Below are positions 18,561 through 27,281 of a stretch of 64,000 bases of DNA, piece after piece (within the stretch, counting starts at the first letter, position 1; the number at the start of each line of letters is the position of its first letter). The stretch is from Nitrosospira sp. Nsp14. GTDB taxonomy: Bacteria; Pseudomonadota; Gammaproteobacteria; Burkholderiales; Nitrosomonadaceae. The stretch is from positions 55,624 to 119,623 of the forward strand of contig NZ_FOPV01000013.1 of NCBI RefSeq assembly GCF_900113575.1. Reading direction: 5' to 3'. The notes beneath the pieces are model-generated. The model was given only the letters and a program-made list of their open reading frames with translations, was not told where the DNA came from and ran no database searches. The translations under genes and the position numbers were made by a program.

Positions 18561-19660
18561 CCAACAAGGGCCAGGCCGGAAAGAAGGAGCACATAGATCT
18601 CCGGCTCCGGGATGGTTCCAATGGCAACGACCTGCCCCGAGTTATTGATGCCGGTGGCTTGTTCTAGAACCAGCCCATCAGGCAGATCAACCAGAGAATT
18701 GAGGTCCATCATGCCTGCGCCATCGAGCCCGGTGACGAAAGCATGTGTGGACCCCCCAACCATGACAAAATCACCCACCACCTGCCCGGCGTCGTTGATG
18801 CCAGAAGCCCGGCTGAAATCAAAGCCGTCAGTACCGCCCAAAGTACCAAGGTCGCGCATACCTATCCCGTTGGGGCCGGTAATGAAAGCGTGGATGGCGC
18901 CCCCAGCCGTGTAAGACCAACCCACCACCTGCCCGGCATCGTTGATGCCATAAGCCCAGCTGTAATCACCCCCTAAGGTGCCGAGATCTCTCATGTCCAT
19001 TCCGTCGGGGCCGGTAATGAAAGCATGTGGAGTGTTTCCATCCGTGTAAGATAAACCCACCACCTGCCCGGCGTTGTTGATGTCAGAAGCACTGCTGTTT
19101 TTATCATCCCCAAAGGTGCCGAGATCTCTCATACCCATCCCGTCGGGGCCGGTGATAAAAGCATGTGGAGTGTCCCCAACCGTGACAGAATCACCCACCA
19201 CCTGCCCGGCGTCGTTGATGTCAGAAGCAGAGCTGTAAGTACCACCCAAGGTGCCAAGGTCTTTCATCCCCATCCCATCGGGGCCGGTAATGAAAGCATG
19301 GTTAACGCCTTCAGACGTGTCAGACCAACCCGCCACCTGCCCGGTGACGTTGATACCAGTAGCAGTACCACCCAAGGTACCAAGGTCTCTCATGCCTATC
19401 CCGTCGGCGCCGGTAATGAAAGCATGGTTAACGCCTCCAGACGTGGCAGAATCACCCACTACCTGCCCGGCGTCGTTGATTCCATAAGCAGAGGTGTCAT
19501 TACCACCCAAGGTGCCAATATCAGTCACTGTCTTGCTGTTGAGGTCGACGAGGTATGAATGTGTTGCTTGTGCCGAGACGCCGGTGGCGAAACCCAGACC
19601 AGCAGAAAATGCTGCGGCGAGGATAAAGCCGCGGACTTTGAAACCACGTGTGATTTTCAT
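18509..19660 (-). CDS. HAF-repeat PEP-CTERM exported protein, second subfamily (383 aa)
   Basis: Starts at ATG 19660 (MKITRGFKVRGFILAAAF, signal peptide ending SAQ); the frame is open 17 codons further upstream but without a signal-like start. It carries seven HAF units of the RDLGTLGG type, the first reading HSYLVDLNSKTVTDIGTLGG, and a tail PEPEIYVLLLSGLALVGF then ARRKKMGGEAFSPG. It belongs with 19894-21045 rather than with the genes ending ARRRKTA. Unlike the others it lacks the conserved leader: its upstream region is the duplicated 3' flank of the neighbour. Role unknown; probably surface or matrix. Confidence 0.85.
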   Translation of the reverse strand: MKITRGFKVRGFILAAAFSAGLGFATGVSAQATHSYLVDLNSKTVTDIGTLGGNDTSAYGINDAGQVVGDSATSGGVNHAFITGADGIGMRDLGTLGGTATGINVTGQVAGWSDTSEGVNHAFITGPDGMGMKDLGTLGGTYSSASDINDAGQVVGDSVTVGDTPHAFITGPDGMGMRDLGTFGDDKNSSASDINNAGQVVGLSYTDGNTPHAFITGPDGMDMRDLGTLGGDYSWAYGINDAGQVVGWSYTAGGAIHAFITGPNGIGMRDLGTLGGTDGFDFSRASGINDAGQVVGDFVMVGGSTHAFVTGLDGAGMMDLNSLVDLPDGLVLEQATGINNSGQVVAIGTIPEPEIYVLLLSGLALVGFIARRKKMGGEAFSPG

Positions 19661-19893
19661 GATGAATCTCTTCAGTTTTCTCAACAAAAGGTGGGGCTGC
19701 CAGGCTGCCAAAAAGCAATGCTCCTGCTTGAGGATAGATCACGGATTTGAATTATCAAGGGGACGAAATGCAGGATGCCTGTCAGGTCGTCCACCCTGGA
19801 GCCGGCAGGTCCTTCTCGGAGCCCAGTCATGGACGGTGCGCACTGGCATGACGAAGCTTAAGCATCCCGGAGGTTATTAGCCGAGAAGTTTAT

Positions 19894-21045
19894 TTAAATA
19901 AAGGCCTGCCCCTTGCTAAAAGCTTCCCCACCCGTCTTCTTTCGCCGCGCGATGAATCCAACAAGGGCCAGGCCCGCAAGAAAGAGCGCGGAGATCTCCG
20001 GCTCCGGGACCGCGATAGCGATGACCTGACCCGAGTTATTGATGCCGGAGGCTTGGTCAAAAACCAGCCCACCAGGCGCGTCAACCAGCGAATTGAGGTC
20101 CGTCATGTCTGCGCCATCGGGGCCGGTTATGAAAGCGTGGGCAGCGCCAACGCCTCCACGCTGAGTTTCAGACCATCCTGCCACCTGCCCGGCATCGTCG
20201 ATGCCAAAAACATAGAGGTAAAAACCCCCAAAGGTGCCAATATCTCTCATACCCATCCCATCGGGGCCGGTTATGAAAGCATGTTGAGCTTCAGCCGTGG
20301 CAAAAAAACCCGCCACCTGCCCCGCATCGTTGATGACAGAAGCATTGCTGTAACTACCACCAAAAGTGCCAAGGTCTCTCATGCCCATCCCATCGGGGCC
20401 GGTGATGAAAGCATGGCGGCCGCTTCCAGCCGTTTCAGACACCCCCGCCACCTGTCCTGCGTCGTTGATGCCATAAGCCTCGCTGTACCCACCACCCAAG
20501 GTGCCAAGGTCTCTCATACCCATCCCATCGGGGCCGGTGATGAAAGCATGGGTGGCGCCTCCAGCGGTGTCAGAAATACCCACCACCTGCCCAGCGTCGT
20601 TGATGCCATAAGCAACACTGCGATTACCACCCAAGGTGCCAAGGTCTCTGATGCCCATCCCATCGGGGCCGGTGATGAAAGCATGGGTAACGCCATTGAA
20701 TGTTTGAGACTCCCCCACCACTTGTCCTGCCTCATTGATACCAAACGCCTGGCTGGAATTCCAGTCCTGCCCTCCCAGGGTGCCCAAGTCTCTCATGCCC
20801 ATTCCATCGGGGCCGGTGATGAAGGCGTGATCACCAGCTACAGCCGTGGAGGACCGCCCCACCACCTGCCCGGCGTCGTTGATGCCATTAGCAGTACCAC
20901 CAATAGCGGTTACTGTCTTGCTATTGAGGTCGACGAGGTATGAATATCTTACTTGTGCGGAGGCGCTGGTGGCTAAACTCAGGCCAGCAGAAAAAGCTGC
21001 AGCCAGGATAAAGCCACGAACTTTGAAGCCACGGATGATTTTCAT
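19894..21045 (-). CDS. HAF-repeat PEP-CTERM exported protein, second subfamily (383 aa)
   Basis: Signal peptide (MKIIRGFKVRGFILAAAF...SASAQ), seven HAF units (HAFITGPDGMGMRDLGTLGG type) and a PEP-CTERM tail (VPEPEISALFLAGLALVGF then ARRKKTGGEAF). GGAGAG stands 6 bases before the ATG and is the right arm of a 5-bp hairpin (21052-21056 with 21063-21067). It lies between two other leftward HAF genes. Sequence type is closest to 18509-19660, but the leader is of the kind shared with the other subfamily. Confidence 0.85.
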   Translation of the reverse strand: MKIIRGFKVRGFILAAAFSAGLSLATSASAQVRYSYLVDLNSKTVTAIGGTANGINDAGQVVGRSSTAVAGDHAFITGPDGMGMRDLGTLGGQDWNSSQAFGINEAGQVVGESQTFNGVTHAFITGPDGMGIRDLGTLGGNRSVAYGINDAGQVVGISDTAGGATHAFITGPDGMGMRDLGTLGGGYSEAYGINDAGQVAGVSETAGSGRHAFITGPDGMGMRDLGTFGGSYSNASVINDAGQVAGFFATAEAQHAFITGPDGMGMRDIGTFGGFYLYVFGIDDAGQVAGWSETQRGGVGAAHAFITGPDGADMTDLNSLVDAPGGLVFDQASGINNSGQVIAIAVPEPEISALFLAGLALVGFIARRKKTGGEAFSKGQAFI

Positions 21046-21262
21046 GATTGTCTCTCCAGTAAGAGAGGGTTTTTAGAGATTCGGGACTCTGCTCATTTGA
21101 TGGAAGCGTGCCGACAGCGGGGTCGCATGCGTCAAAGATAACTGCCCGGCCACCATTTCTCATAATTTAGCTTAGATCAATTAGGGGAAAAGTATATGAG
21201 CAGCCGCCTATCCAACGGAAGACATCTACTCCTGGTTTCACAAGCACTGAGCAGTAGCAATG
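21046..21262 (-). promoter_or_regulatory. Conserved HAF-gene leader, copy C
   Basis: Inverted copy of the leader at 37-252. Here the Shine-Dalgarno hairpin is CTCTC-TTACTG-GAGAG instead of CCTC/GAGG: both arms changed together while pairing is kept. Confidence 0.6.
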
Positions 21263-21345
21263 GACCGTTTTGTATCGAAAGCAGTAACTTGAATCTGACA
21301 ACCAGGGTGGGATCAGTGCCAGGAGGTGACTCTCAGGCGCTGGAA

Positions 21346-21382
21346 ACAAAAAGCCATATGCGACCTCCGCTCCGCTTTGGCT
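21346..21382 (-). terminator. Terminator of the 371-aa HAF gene
   Basis: On the minus strand AGCCA pairs with TGGCT across a 21-nt loop that has weaker internal pairing, followed by TTTTGTTT. It is placed 15 bp after the stop codon. Confidence 0.5.
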
Positions 21383-21396
21383 CAGCAAAACGCTGC

Positions 21397-22512
21397 TTAA
21401 GCAGTCCTGCGGCGACGCGCGATAAAGCCCAGCAGACCCAGACCGGCCAACAGCATGGCGTAGGTTTCGGGTTCGGGGATGATAGGTGAGACGCCAAAGG
21501 CGGCGACCTGTCCCTGGTTATTGACCCCAGTCGCCTCGCCTAGGGTTAGAACAACTCCACCCGGCAGACTCACCAACGAGTTTAGATCGGTCATACCCAC
21601 GCCATTGGGGCCGGTGATAAAGGCCGTGTCCGAGGTCCCCACCACCTGCCCGACGTCGTTGATACCATAGGCCTGACTCTCACTTCCACCCAGCGTCCCG
21701 AGATCGGTCATGCCCCCGCCATTGGGGCCGGTGATAAAAGCATGCTCAATACCTGTGGCCGTAGCGGACCTCCCCACCACCTGCCCGGCGTCGTTGATCC
21801 CATAGGCGACGCTGTAACTTCCACCCAGCGTCCCTAGATCGGTCATGCCCACGCCATTGGGGCCAGCGATAAAAGCATGGTCAACACCTGCGGCCGTGAT
21901 GGAGTTTCCCACCACCTGTCCGGCGTCGTTGACGCCAAAGGCGTAACTGGTACCTCCACCCAGTGTCCCGAGATCGGTCATGCCCACGCCATTGGAGCCG
22001 GTGATAAAGGCATGCGTAGTACCTGTGGCCGTGTCAGAGTACCCCACCACCTGCCCGGCGTCATTGATGCCACGGGCGAAACTGTTAACTCCACCCAGCG
22101 TCCCGAGATCGGTCATGCCCATGCCATTGGAGCCGGTGATAAAGGCATGGTCAGCATTTGAGGGCACGTCGGAGTACCCCACCACCTGCCCGGCCTCATT
22201 GATGCCAGAGGCGGAACTGTCACGGCCACCCAGCGTCCCGAGATCGGTCATGCCCACGCCATTGGGGCCGGTGATAAAGGCATGCATTGCATCTACGGCC
22301 GTGGTGGACCCCCCCACCAACTGCCCGGCGTCGTTAATGCCATAGGGCTCACTGTAACCTCCACCCAACGTCCCGAGATCAGTCAGTCCTTTGCTATTGG
22401 AGTCTACAATGTATGCATGTTGTGCGGAGACAGGGGAAACAAAACCCAGCCCGATACTCAGGGCGGCGGTCAGGATCAAGCTTTGGATTGTAGAGCTACG
22501 GGTAATTTTCAT
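21397..22512 (-). CDS. HAF-repeat PEP-CTERM exported protein, first subfamily (371 aa)
   Basis: Signal peptide (MKITRSSTIQSLILTAALSI... ending SAQ), seven HAF units beginning HAYIVDSNSKGLTDLGTLGG, and a tail IPEPETYAMLLAGLGLLGF plus ARRRRTA. It is very close to the rightward genes at 253 and 1668 and shares their leader and 3' flank, although it lies 20 kb away in opposite orientation. The sixth repeat is shortened (TAFITGPNG). ATG with GAGG 9 bases upstream in a hairpin. Confidence 0.85.
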   Translation of the reverse strand: MKITRSSTIQSLILTAALSIGLGFVSPVSAQHAYIVDSNSKGLTDLGTLGGGYSEPYGINDAGQLVGGSTTAVDAMHAFITGPNGVGMTDLGTLGGRDSSASGINEAGQVVGYSDVPSNADHAFITGSNGMGMTDLGTLGGVNSFARGINDAGQVVGYSDTATGTTHAFITGSNGVGMTDLGTLGGGTSYAFGVNDAGQVVGNSITAAGVDHAFIAGPNGVGMTDLGTLGGSYSVAYGINDAGQVVGRSATATGIEHAFITGPNGGGMTDLGTLGGSESQAYGINDVGQVVGTSDTAFITGPNGVGMTDLNSLVSLPGGVVLTLGEATGVNNQGQVAAFGVSPIIPEPETYAMLLAGLGLLGFIARRRRTA

Positions 22513-22735
22513 GATTTTTCCTCAACAAGAGGGGGTTTTTTAAGGTTCCGGGCTTCTGCTGATTTGTGAAAAGCGTACCGACAGCTCGGTCCCTTGGGTC
22601 AAAGATAACTGCCCAGCTACCATTTCTCACAATCCAGCTTAGATCAATCAAGGGAAAAGTATATGAGCCGAGCGGCCTGTCCAACTGAAGAAATCTAACT
22701 CCTGGTCTCACAAACACTGAGCAGTAGCCATGGAC
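22513..22735 (-). promoter_or_regulatory. Conserved HAF-gene leader, copy D
   Basis: Inverted copy of the leader at 37-252, including the CTTGATTGATCTAAGCTGGA block. CCTC and the Shine-Dalgarno GAGG (plus-strand 22529-22532 and 22520-22523) pair around a 5-nt loop. Confidence 0.6.
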
Positions 22736-22888
22736 TGTTTTGTGCCGAAAGCGGCACCTTGAATCTGTCGACGAGGGTAGGATCAAATCTCGACCGCTAT
22801 ACTTTAAGTGCACTATGGAGAATATATTAACGCTTTTTAATCAGATATTTATAGATTTAAAATGTAAAAACTCCGTTAGTGTAGGTGT

Positions 22889-22933
22889 CTACGAACCAAG
22901 GGGTCTTGAGTTCGAATCCTGCCGGGCGGGCCA
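22889..22933 (+). pseudogene. 3' half of tRNA-Arg(ACG), probable att remnant
   Basis: From the anticodon (CTACGAACCAAGGGGTC) through the T arm (GAGTTCGAATCCTG) and acceptor end CGGGCGGGCCA, the sequence follows bacterial tRNA-Arg(ACG). The 5' half (D arm and acceptor 5' strand) is missing and the T stem is mispaired. Such 3' tRNA pieces are typical of the far end of integrated elements. No integrase lies next to it. If the usual layout holds, the integrated DNA lies to the left of this point. Confidence 0.65.
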
Positions 22934-23068
22934 TTCCATTCGGTTTTTTGCAGAACCGCATTTTTCTTCTTGTGCGATAAAAATGTAGGAGTTAGGATTT
23001 GACCGGGCAAACAATGTCAGATTCGAACTGCCGCCAAGTCGCAGGAAGCGATTCTCAGGCGCTGGAAA

Positions 23069-23105
23069 CAAAAAGCCACAAGCCGACAGCTGCTCCCCTG
23101 TGGCT
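23069..23105 (-). terminator. Rho-independent terminator of the truncated HAF gene
   Basis: On the minus strand AGCCACA (23099-23105) pairs perfectly with TGTGGCT (23074-23080), with inner GAGCAGCTGTC able to fold, and TTTTG follows. It is the clearest member of the HAF 3' terminators. Confidence 0.75.
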
Positions 23106-23121
23106 GGGCATCAAACGCTGC

Positions 23122-23277
23122 TCAAGCAGTCCGGTGGCGGCGCGCAATGAAGCCCAGCAGACCCAGGCCGGCCAGTAGCATGCTATAGGTTTCGGGTTCG
23201 GGGATTACGGAGACGCCATTGGCTGCGACCTGCCCCATGTTATTGATAGCTGATGCTTCGGTAAAGGTAACTCCGGG
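23122..23277 (-). pseudogene. C-terminal remnant of a HAF PEP-CTERM gene
   Basis: Codes for PPGVTFTEASAINNMGQVAANGVSVIPEPETYSMLLAGLGLLGF-ARRHRTA in pieces, that is the last ~50 residues of a first-subfamily HAF protein. Everything upstream is replaced by unrelated sequence from about 23278, so the repeats, signal peptide and leader are gone. Its 3' terminator is intact. Confidence 0.8.
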
Positions 23278-23509
23278 TGGCGGGCCAGCGCAAGCCTGAG
23301 AGCTCTTCATCCGTCTTGTGGACGAGTTCCTGTTTCGTCAATCCACGCATGAGGTCGGCATTGCCAGCCGATACCGCTTCTGCCACCATCGAGAGAATCC
23401 GACCCTGGAGACGTGCGAGAGATAATTCTCCAAGGGAGGTTCCCTCCCGTCGGCTATGTCCAGATTCAAGGCGATCATGAGCGCCGATTAACCATTGCTC
23501 CGCTATCAA
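23240..23509 (-). other. Unassigned open frame at the HAF breakpoint
   Basis: An 89-residue frame containing ELSLARLQGRILSMVAEAV and TKQELVHKTDEELSGL, amphipathic and protein-like, which ends in the HAF remnant in another frame. It may be part of a foreign gene joined here by the rearrangement. I do not recognise it. Confidence 0.25.
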
Positions 23510-23573
23510 GGAACCTCATCCCCAGCCCTGGTGGGTAAGCGGCCCGGTCCATTTGGCAGTTCTTACGAGGTGG

Positions 23574-23605
23574 TGCGACAAAATGCCGCGCGGCAATTTG
23601 CCGCA
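23574..23605. promoter_or_regulatory. Dyad upstream of the intact sialidase-like gene
   Basis: TGCGACAAAATGCCG and CGGCAATTTGCCGCA form an inverted repeat with two mismatched positions, about 70 bp before the GTG start at 23675. It matches 4197-4230 in its left arm and 3415-3446 in its centre (CGCGCGGCAAT). Confidence 0.5.
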
Positions 23606-23674
23606 TTCTCAAATCGACGCTTCCGCACTATGCTTTGGCTTGGCTTCCATACACTAGCTTGCGGGTGGTGATAA

Positions 23675-24910
23675 GTGACCTACAGCTTGCATATCAAAGC
23701 TATTCTAAGTTTATTAATGGTAACCGCCACCCTGGGCCAGGCGGCCCAACCGGCAGCAAAAATACGGAATATTGCAAACCCTGCGGCCCTCGGCGCTCAG
23801 TCCCCTCGCTTTGCCGTGCTCCCGGCTGGTGGCATATTGATGAGCTGGGTAGAACCCTTTCCCGACGGTCATGCCCTCAAGTATGGCGTACTGCGCGATG
23901 GACGGTGGATCAACAAGGGCGAAGCCGCGCGCGGTAATGACTGGTTCGTCAACTGGAGCGATTTTCCATCTGTGGTACCCATTGACGAGTCCTTTTGGGT
24001 GGCGCATTGGCTAATCAATAAAGAAGGGGAGAACGCCTATCACTACGATATTGCCATATCCGTTTCCCCGGATGCCGGCATGACCTGGAGTGCTCCCCGT
24101 CCACCGCATCGCAGCCCTACAGCGGCGCAATATGGTTTTGCCACGATATTCCCCCTGCATGAAAGTGCCGGCGTGATCTGGCTGGATGGACGCGATCGGC
24201 GCAAGCGGGATGCCGGTGGCAAATCGGCTTTCACTTTACGCTATGCACGCATTCATCGCGATGGCAGCATGGATAGCGAGCAGATCATCGACAACAGTAC
24301 ATGCACGTGCTGCTGGACAACAGTATCGGTAACACCAGCCGGTCCAGTTGCAGCCTGGCGTGGCCGCACGGAGAACGAGATCCGCGATCACCGGGTGGCG
24401 CGTTTGCTTGGTGACGCATGGTCAGCACCTGCGCCGCTGGGTAAAGAGGAATGGCAAATTGATGGATGCCCGGTCAACGGACCCATGTTGAGTGCCCGCG
24501 GCATGCAAGTTGCCGCTGCGTGGTTTACCGCTCAGGGCGACCGGCCCCGCGTAAACGCCGCATTCTCCACTGACGGCGGGCAGAGTTTCGGTCAGACGAT
24601 GGAAGTGGATGGGAAAAACCCGACTGGACGCGTTGGACTAGCCTGGATCGATGACCGTACCGCAGTCATTTCCTGGATTACGGCGCCAGACCTGGCCACA
24701 ATGAAAGCCCATCTGGTGCTACGCAAGTTGTATACCGATGGCTCATCCGGTCGGTTGATACGCCTTGCGGAAATCAGTGCCGGACGAGATAGCGGCGTGC
24801 CGCAAATGGTTGCGGACGGTTCAAATTTCTTATTCTCATGGACGGGTGAAGCTCCCGATCATGGCGTCCATATGATATCCGTCTCCCGGGACTGGCTAAG
24901 AAACCTCTAA
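23675..24910 (+). CDS. Exported sialidase-like (BNR repeat) protein (411 aa)
   Basis: Signal peptide at residues 1-24 (LLMVTATLGQAA), then a beta-propeller-like chain with BNR/Asp-box motifs (SPDAGMTWS ~131-139; STDGGQSFG ~288-296) and a cysteine cluster STCTCCW (Cys 210, 212, 213). Asp-box proteins include exo-sialidases but many members with such motifs are not known to be glycosidases; I cannot identify a catalytic Arg triad, so no enzyme function is claimed. The CxCC cluster could bind a metal. Start is GTG 23675; an ATG at residue 15 would cut the signal peptide. A dead near-identical copy lies at 4213. Confidence 0.7.
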   Translation: MTYSLHIKAILSLLMVTATLGQAAQPAAKIRNIANPAALGAQSPRFAVLPAGGILMSWVEPFPDGHALKYGVLRDGRWINKGEAARGNDWFVNWSDFPSVVPIDESFWVAHWLINKEGENAYHYDIAISVSPDAGMTWSAPRPPHRSPTAAQYGFATIFPLHESAGVIWLDGRDRRKRDAGGKSAFTLRYARIHRDGSMDSEQIIDNSTCTCCWTTVSVTPAGPVAAWRGRTENEIRDHRVARLLGDAWSAPAPLGKEEWQIDGCPVNGPMLSARGMQVAAAWFTAQGDRPRVNAAFSTDGGQSFGQTMEVDGKNPTGRVGLAWIDDRTAVISWITAPDLATMKAHLVLRKLYTDGSSGRLIRLAEISAGRDSGVPQMVADGSNFLFSWTGEAPDHGVHMISVSRDWLRNL

Positions 24911-25371
24911 AGAACGTAAGAAACCTCTAAACAAGTTCGATGTAGAGGGGAGCTTTAGATAAAACAGGCCCTCCTTTCGGATACCCTGCCATTTTAAGTC
25001 ACAAGCTACACTCTCTCCTTTTGTCACCTTACCACTGGCACTGATTCCAGTCTCCCGTGTAGGCAGGACTCTTGAAGCTGCGCCACATGGACCATGAACG
25101 TCAACTCCCTCAGATGCTGGATAAACCGTGCTATGCGGGTATTTGCTGTTGATATATCAACAATATCCATCAGCCTGTCGATTTGTTGCTGCCTTCGGTT
25201 TATTGGGACCTGAGTCCTGCCTTCTCCCCGCCGCGTGCGCCCAAGACTCGCCGTGATTTAACTCTGTAACGTAGTTCGATTTACGGCAGGGCCCGAGCGG
25301 TCCGTCTATAACAGTATAGTAGCCGCAGATTCCTTTGATTCCGAGAGTGAGTAACCGCCCCTTTCTTGTGT
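24911..25371. other. Intergenic region
   Basis: 460 bp. AAGAAACCTCTAAA occurs twice at its left edge (24897-24931). Otherwise nothing supported. Confidence 0.35.
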
Positions 25372-25977
25372 ATGCCGATGAAAAACGCTTCCTTCTTGCT
25401 ATTCATGTGGTCATTGCTGTTTACGGCGGGCTCGCTTGCGGATTCGCTGAAGGGTAAGGACATTGAAGTTCAGGTCAACATGGCTGGGGAAAATATCATC
25501 ATTGACCTTAATTTTGCTGTTCCAGCAACCCGCCAGGAGGTCTGGGACGTACTGACCGACTTCGAAAACATGGCTGATTTTGTCACTAACATGAAGGAGA
25601 GCAAGGTGATCAGTGTTTCTGAAGCCACGCTTAGGATTTTCCAGCGCGGCGCTGGGAGTTACGGCCTTCTGCGCTATCCGTTCGAGTCAACACGGGAAGT
25701 AAGATTGATTCCTTACCATGAAATACGGTCGCACCTGATCAGTGGCAATATGCGCAAATTGGACGGTGCTACTTATCTGATTGACGAAGGCGGACAAACT
25801 CGTGTGATCCATCGTAGCGATGCCATCCCGAAAGTCTGGATCCCTGCGGCAGTGGGAAAGATCTTCATCGAGATTGAAATGCGCGAGCAGTTCAATGAAA
25901 TGCGAAATGAGATAATCAAGAGAAAACGGGCCTCCGCTTCTTCGACACCACCCCAAAACTCCGCTAGCGGAATTTAA
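25372..25977 (+). CDS. Exported SRPBCC (START-like) family protein (201 aa)
   Basis: Hydrophobic leader (KNASFLLFMWSLLFTAGSLA), then an SRPBCC fold: VPATRQEVWDVLTDFENMADFVTNM at the start of the ligand-binding domain, continuing to a C-terminal helix (FIEIEMREQFNEMRNEI). The family binds hydrophobic ligands in a deep pocket; exported members of ~200 residues are uncharacterised. Starts possible at ATG 25372 or 25378. The next gene, a lipoprotein, follows by 86 bp on the same strand, so both may act in the envelope. Confidence 0.75.
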   Translation: MPMKNASFLLFMWSLLFTAGSLADSLKGKDIEVQVNMAGENIIIDLNFAVPATRQEVWDVLTDFENMADFVTNMKESKVISVSEATLRIFQRGAGSYGLLRYPFESTREVRLIPYHEIRSHLISGNMRKLDGATYLIDEGGQTRVIHRSDAIPKVWIPAAVGKIFIEIEMREQFNEMRNEIIKRKRASASSTPPQNSASGI

Positions 25978-26063
25978 TGCTGCTTTCCTGCTGGTTGAGC
26001 ACGAAAGGTAGTGTAGTGCTTGAAACTGGCGGAGTGAATATTTGCGCTAGTTGATTTTTTATC

Positions 26064-26639
26064 ATGAAAAAAATTCTGTTGTTGCTATGCTTGCTGACGC
26101 TCGCGGCGTGCGCCGCCCGAAAGCCAGTGGAGGGATTCGATAGTGATTTTGATGGTGACAAATCTTGGGCTGAACTGCAGGTACAATTGCCTGCTTACCC
26201 CAAAGCGGAGAATCTGCTGCCATTTGACGCCGGCCCGGCCAGCAATAATCTTCATTACATTGATGCTCCCTCTATCGTCGTCGGAGAGGATGGCATAGTG
26301 CGCTACACGCTGGTAATCAAATCACCCCAAGGAGCGGTGAACGTGAGCTACGAGGGTATGCGGTGTGCAACCGATGGCGTGAGAGAGAGCGCGAGACTGA
26401 AAATATTGATACTTAAATTTCAGATTTCCGAAAAAAGGCTCTATGCCATTGGCCGTGACGACAGGACCTGGGTACGGACGCGGGAATCAAAATGGGAGGA
26501 ACTTCAAGATATCTCTCAGCATTATGCGCAACGGGCGCTTTCCAGATACTTCTTCTGCCCGGCTAATGTCATTGTAAGAAATGAGAAAGAGGCCATTCAA
26601 GCGTTGAAGAGAGGCAGCCATCCACGCGTGATTCAGTAG
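26064..26639 (+). CDS. CNP1-like family lipoprotein (191 aa)
   Basis: Lipobox LAAC at residues ~13-16 after a short charged hydrophobic leader (MKKILLLLCLLTLAAC), then the CNP1-like domain: KSWAELQVQLPAYPKAENLLPF, YEGMRCATDGVR, and WEELQD-HYAQRALSRYFFCP near the end. The family was named after a cryptic neisserial protein and is common in Betaproteobacteria; its function is unknown. Outer-membrane anchoring is predicted. Confidence 0.85.
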   Translation: MKKILLLLCLLTLAACAARKPVEGFDSDFDGDKSWAELQVQLPAYPKAENLLPFDAGPASNNLHYIDAPSIVVGEDGIVRYTLVIKSPQGAVNVSYEGMRCATDGVRESARLKILILKFQISEKRLYAIGRDDRTWVRTRESKWEELQDISQHYAQRALSRYFFCPANVIVRNEKEAIQALKRGSHPRVIQ

Positions 26640-26856
26640 CCAGCGATATATACTGAACTCTCATGTTGAAAAGCCCATCGCGACAGGCAGCGCCGTGTCG
26701 GGTTGCGACTTTCGCGGTGTGGCACAGCGCTGCATACTTTCGTCACTGGCGCAGTCGGGTATGACGGGCTTGAATACCCCTGGTGGCGCGTCGCCTGGGA
26801 TTGTTCTTTTGAATCCGCGTGACCAAAAACCCGGACCAGTTGGTTGCAGATGTCTC

Positions 26857-26947
26857 CGTATGCCTGAGCCCAGGAATTGTGCCTTTGCTATTTACGACCC
26901 TGGGTCCGCTCGGTCTTGTGGCAAAGCGCAAGAAGGTGGGCATCTGA
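26857..26947 (+). pseudogene. PEP-CTERM tail remnant
   Basis: Reading CCT GAG CCC gives PEP; after one extra A (26872) the frame continues GIVPLLFTTLGPLGLVAKRKK-VGI-stop, which is the motif-hydrophobic-basic plan of a PEP-CTERM signal. No matching N-terminal part is seen upstream, where codons are broken. A relic of another exosortase substrate. Confidence 0.5.
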
Positions 26948-27154
26948 AAACAGGTTGTGCTCTAGCGAACTGACTCAATAGTACAGGAATTCATGTCCGG
27001 CTCAATGCTCTGCTTCACACCGCAGCAAACGTTTTCCGCACTCCTACAAAGTTCTCCATCCCATCGGTCAGGAGCCTTGCCCGAGCCTCAGCAGATTCGG
27101 CATGTCCAGCAATCCAAGCACGTCCAGGCCTTCCAGTGAGAGGCAACTCAGCCT

Positions 27155-27244
27155 TCAAATCGCATATAACCACCGGGCGGTCAGGCTCACCAGCACTATA
27201 AATATACCAAAAACAAAGCGGGAAGTGTCGAGCGGCATTTTCAT
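27155..27244 (-). CDS. Possible 29-residue small membrane protein
   Basis: GGAGGA stands 4-6 bases before ATG 27244. The frame reads MKMPLDTSRFVFGIFIVLVS then LTARWLYAI and stops: one predicted membrane segment. A longer frame (27015-27281, 88 residues) overlaps it in another phase and has a weaker start; one of them may be real, or this is the beginning of a decayed gene. Confidence 0.3.
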   Translation of the reverse strand: MKMPLDTSRFVFGIFIVLVSLTARWLYAI

Positions 27245-27281
27245 TTCCTCCAGAAATCATCAGAGGAAAATCTAGCATCAT

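Noticed and set aside
22860..22933. Complete tRNA-Arg gene
   Set aside because: The 5' acceptor strand and D arm are missing and the T stem is mispaired; only the 3' half is present.
23675..24910. Calling the Asp-box protein an active exo-sialidase
   Set aside because: BNR motifs alone do not show it; the Arg triad and Tyr/Glu catalytic pair could not be located.
26695..26973. 92-codon plus-strand frame near 26.7-27.0 kb as a gene
   Set aside because: It only partly overlaps the PEP-CTERM tail remnant and is out of frame with it; composition is not protein-like.
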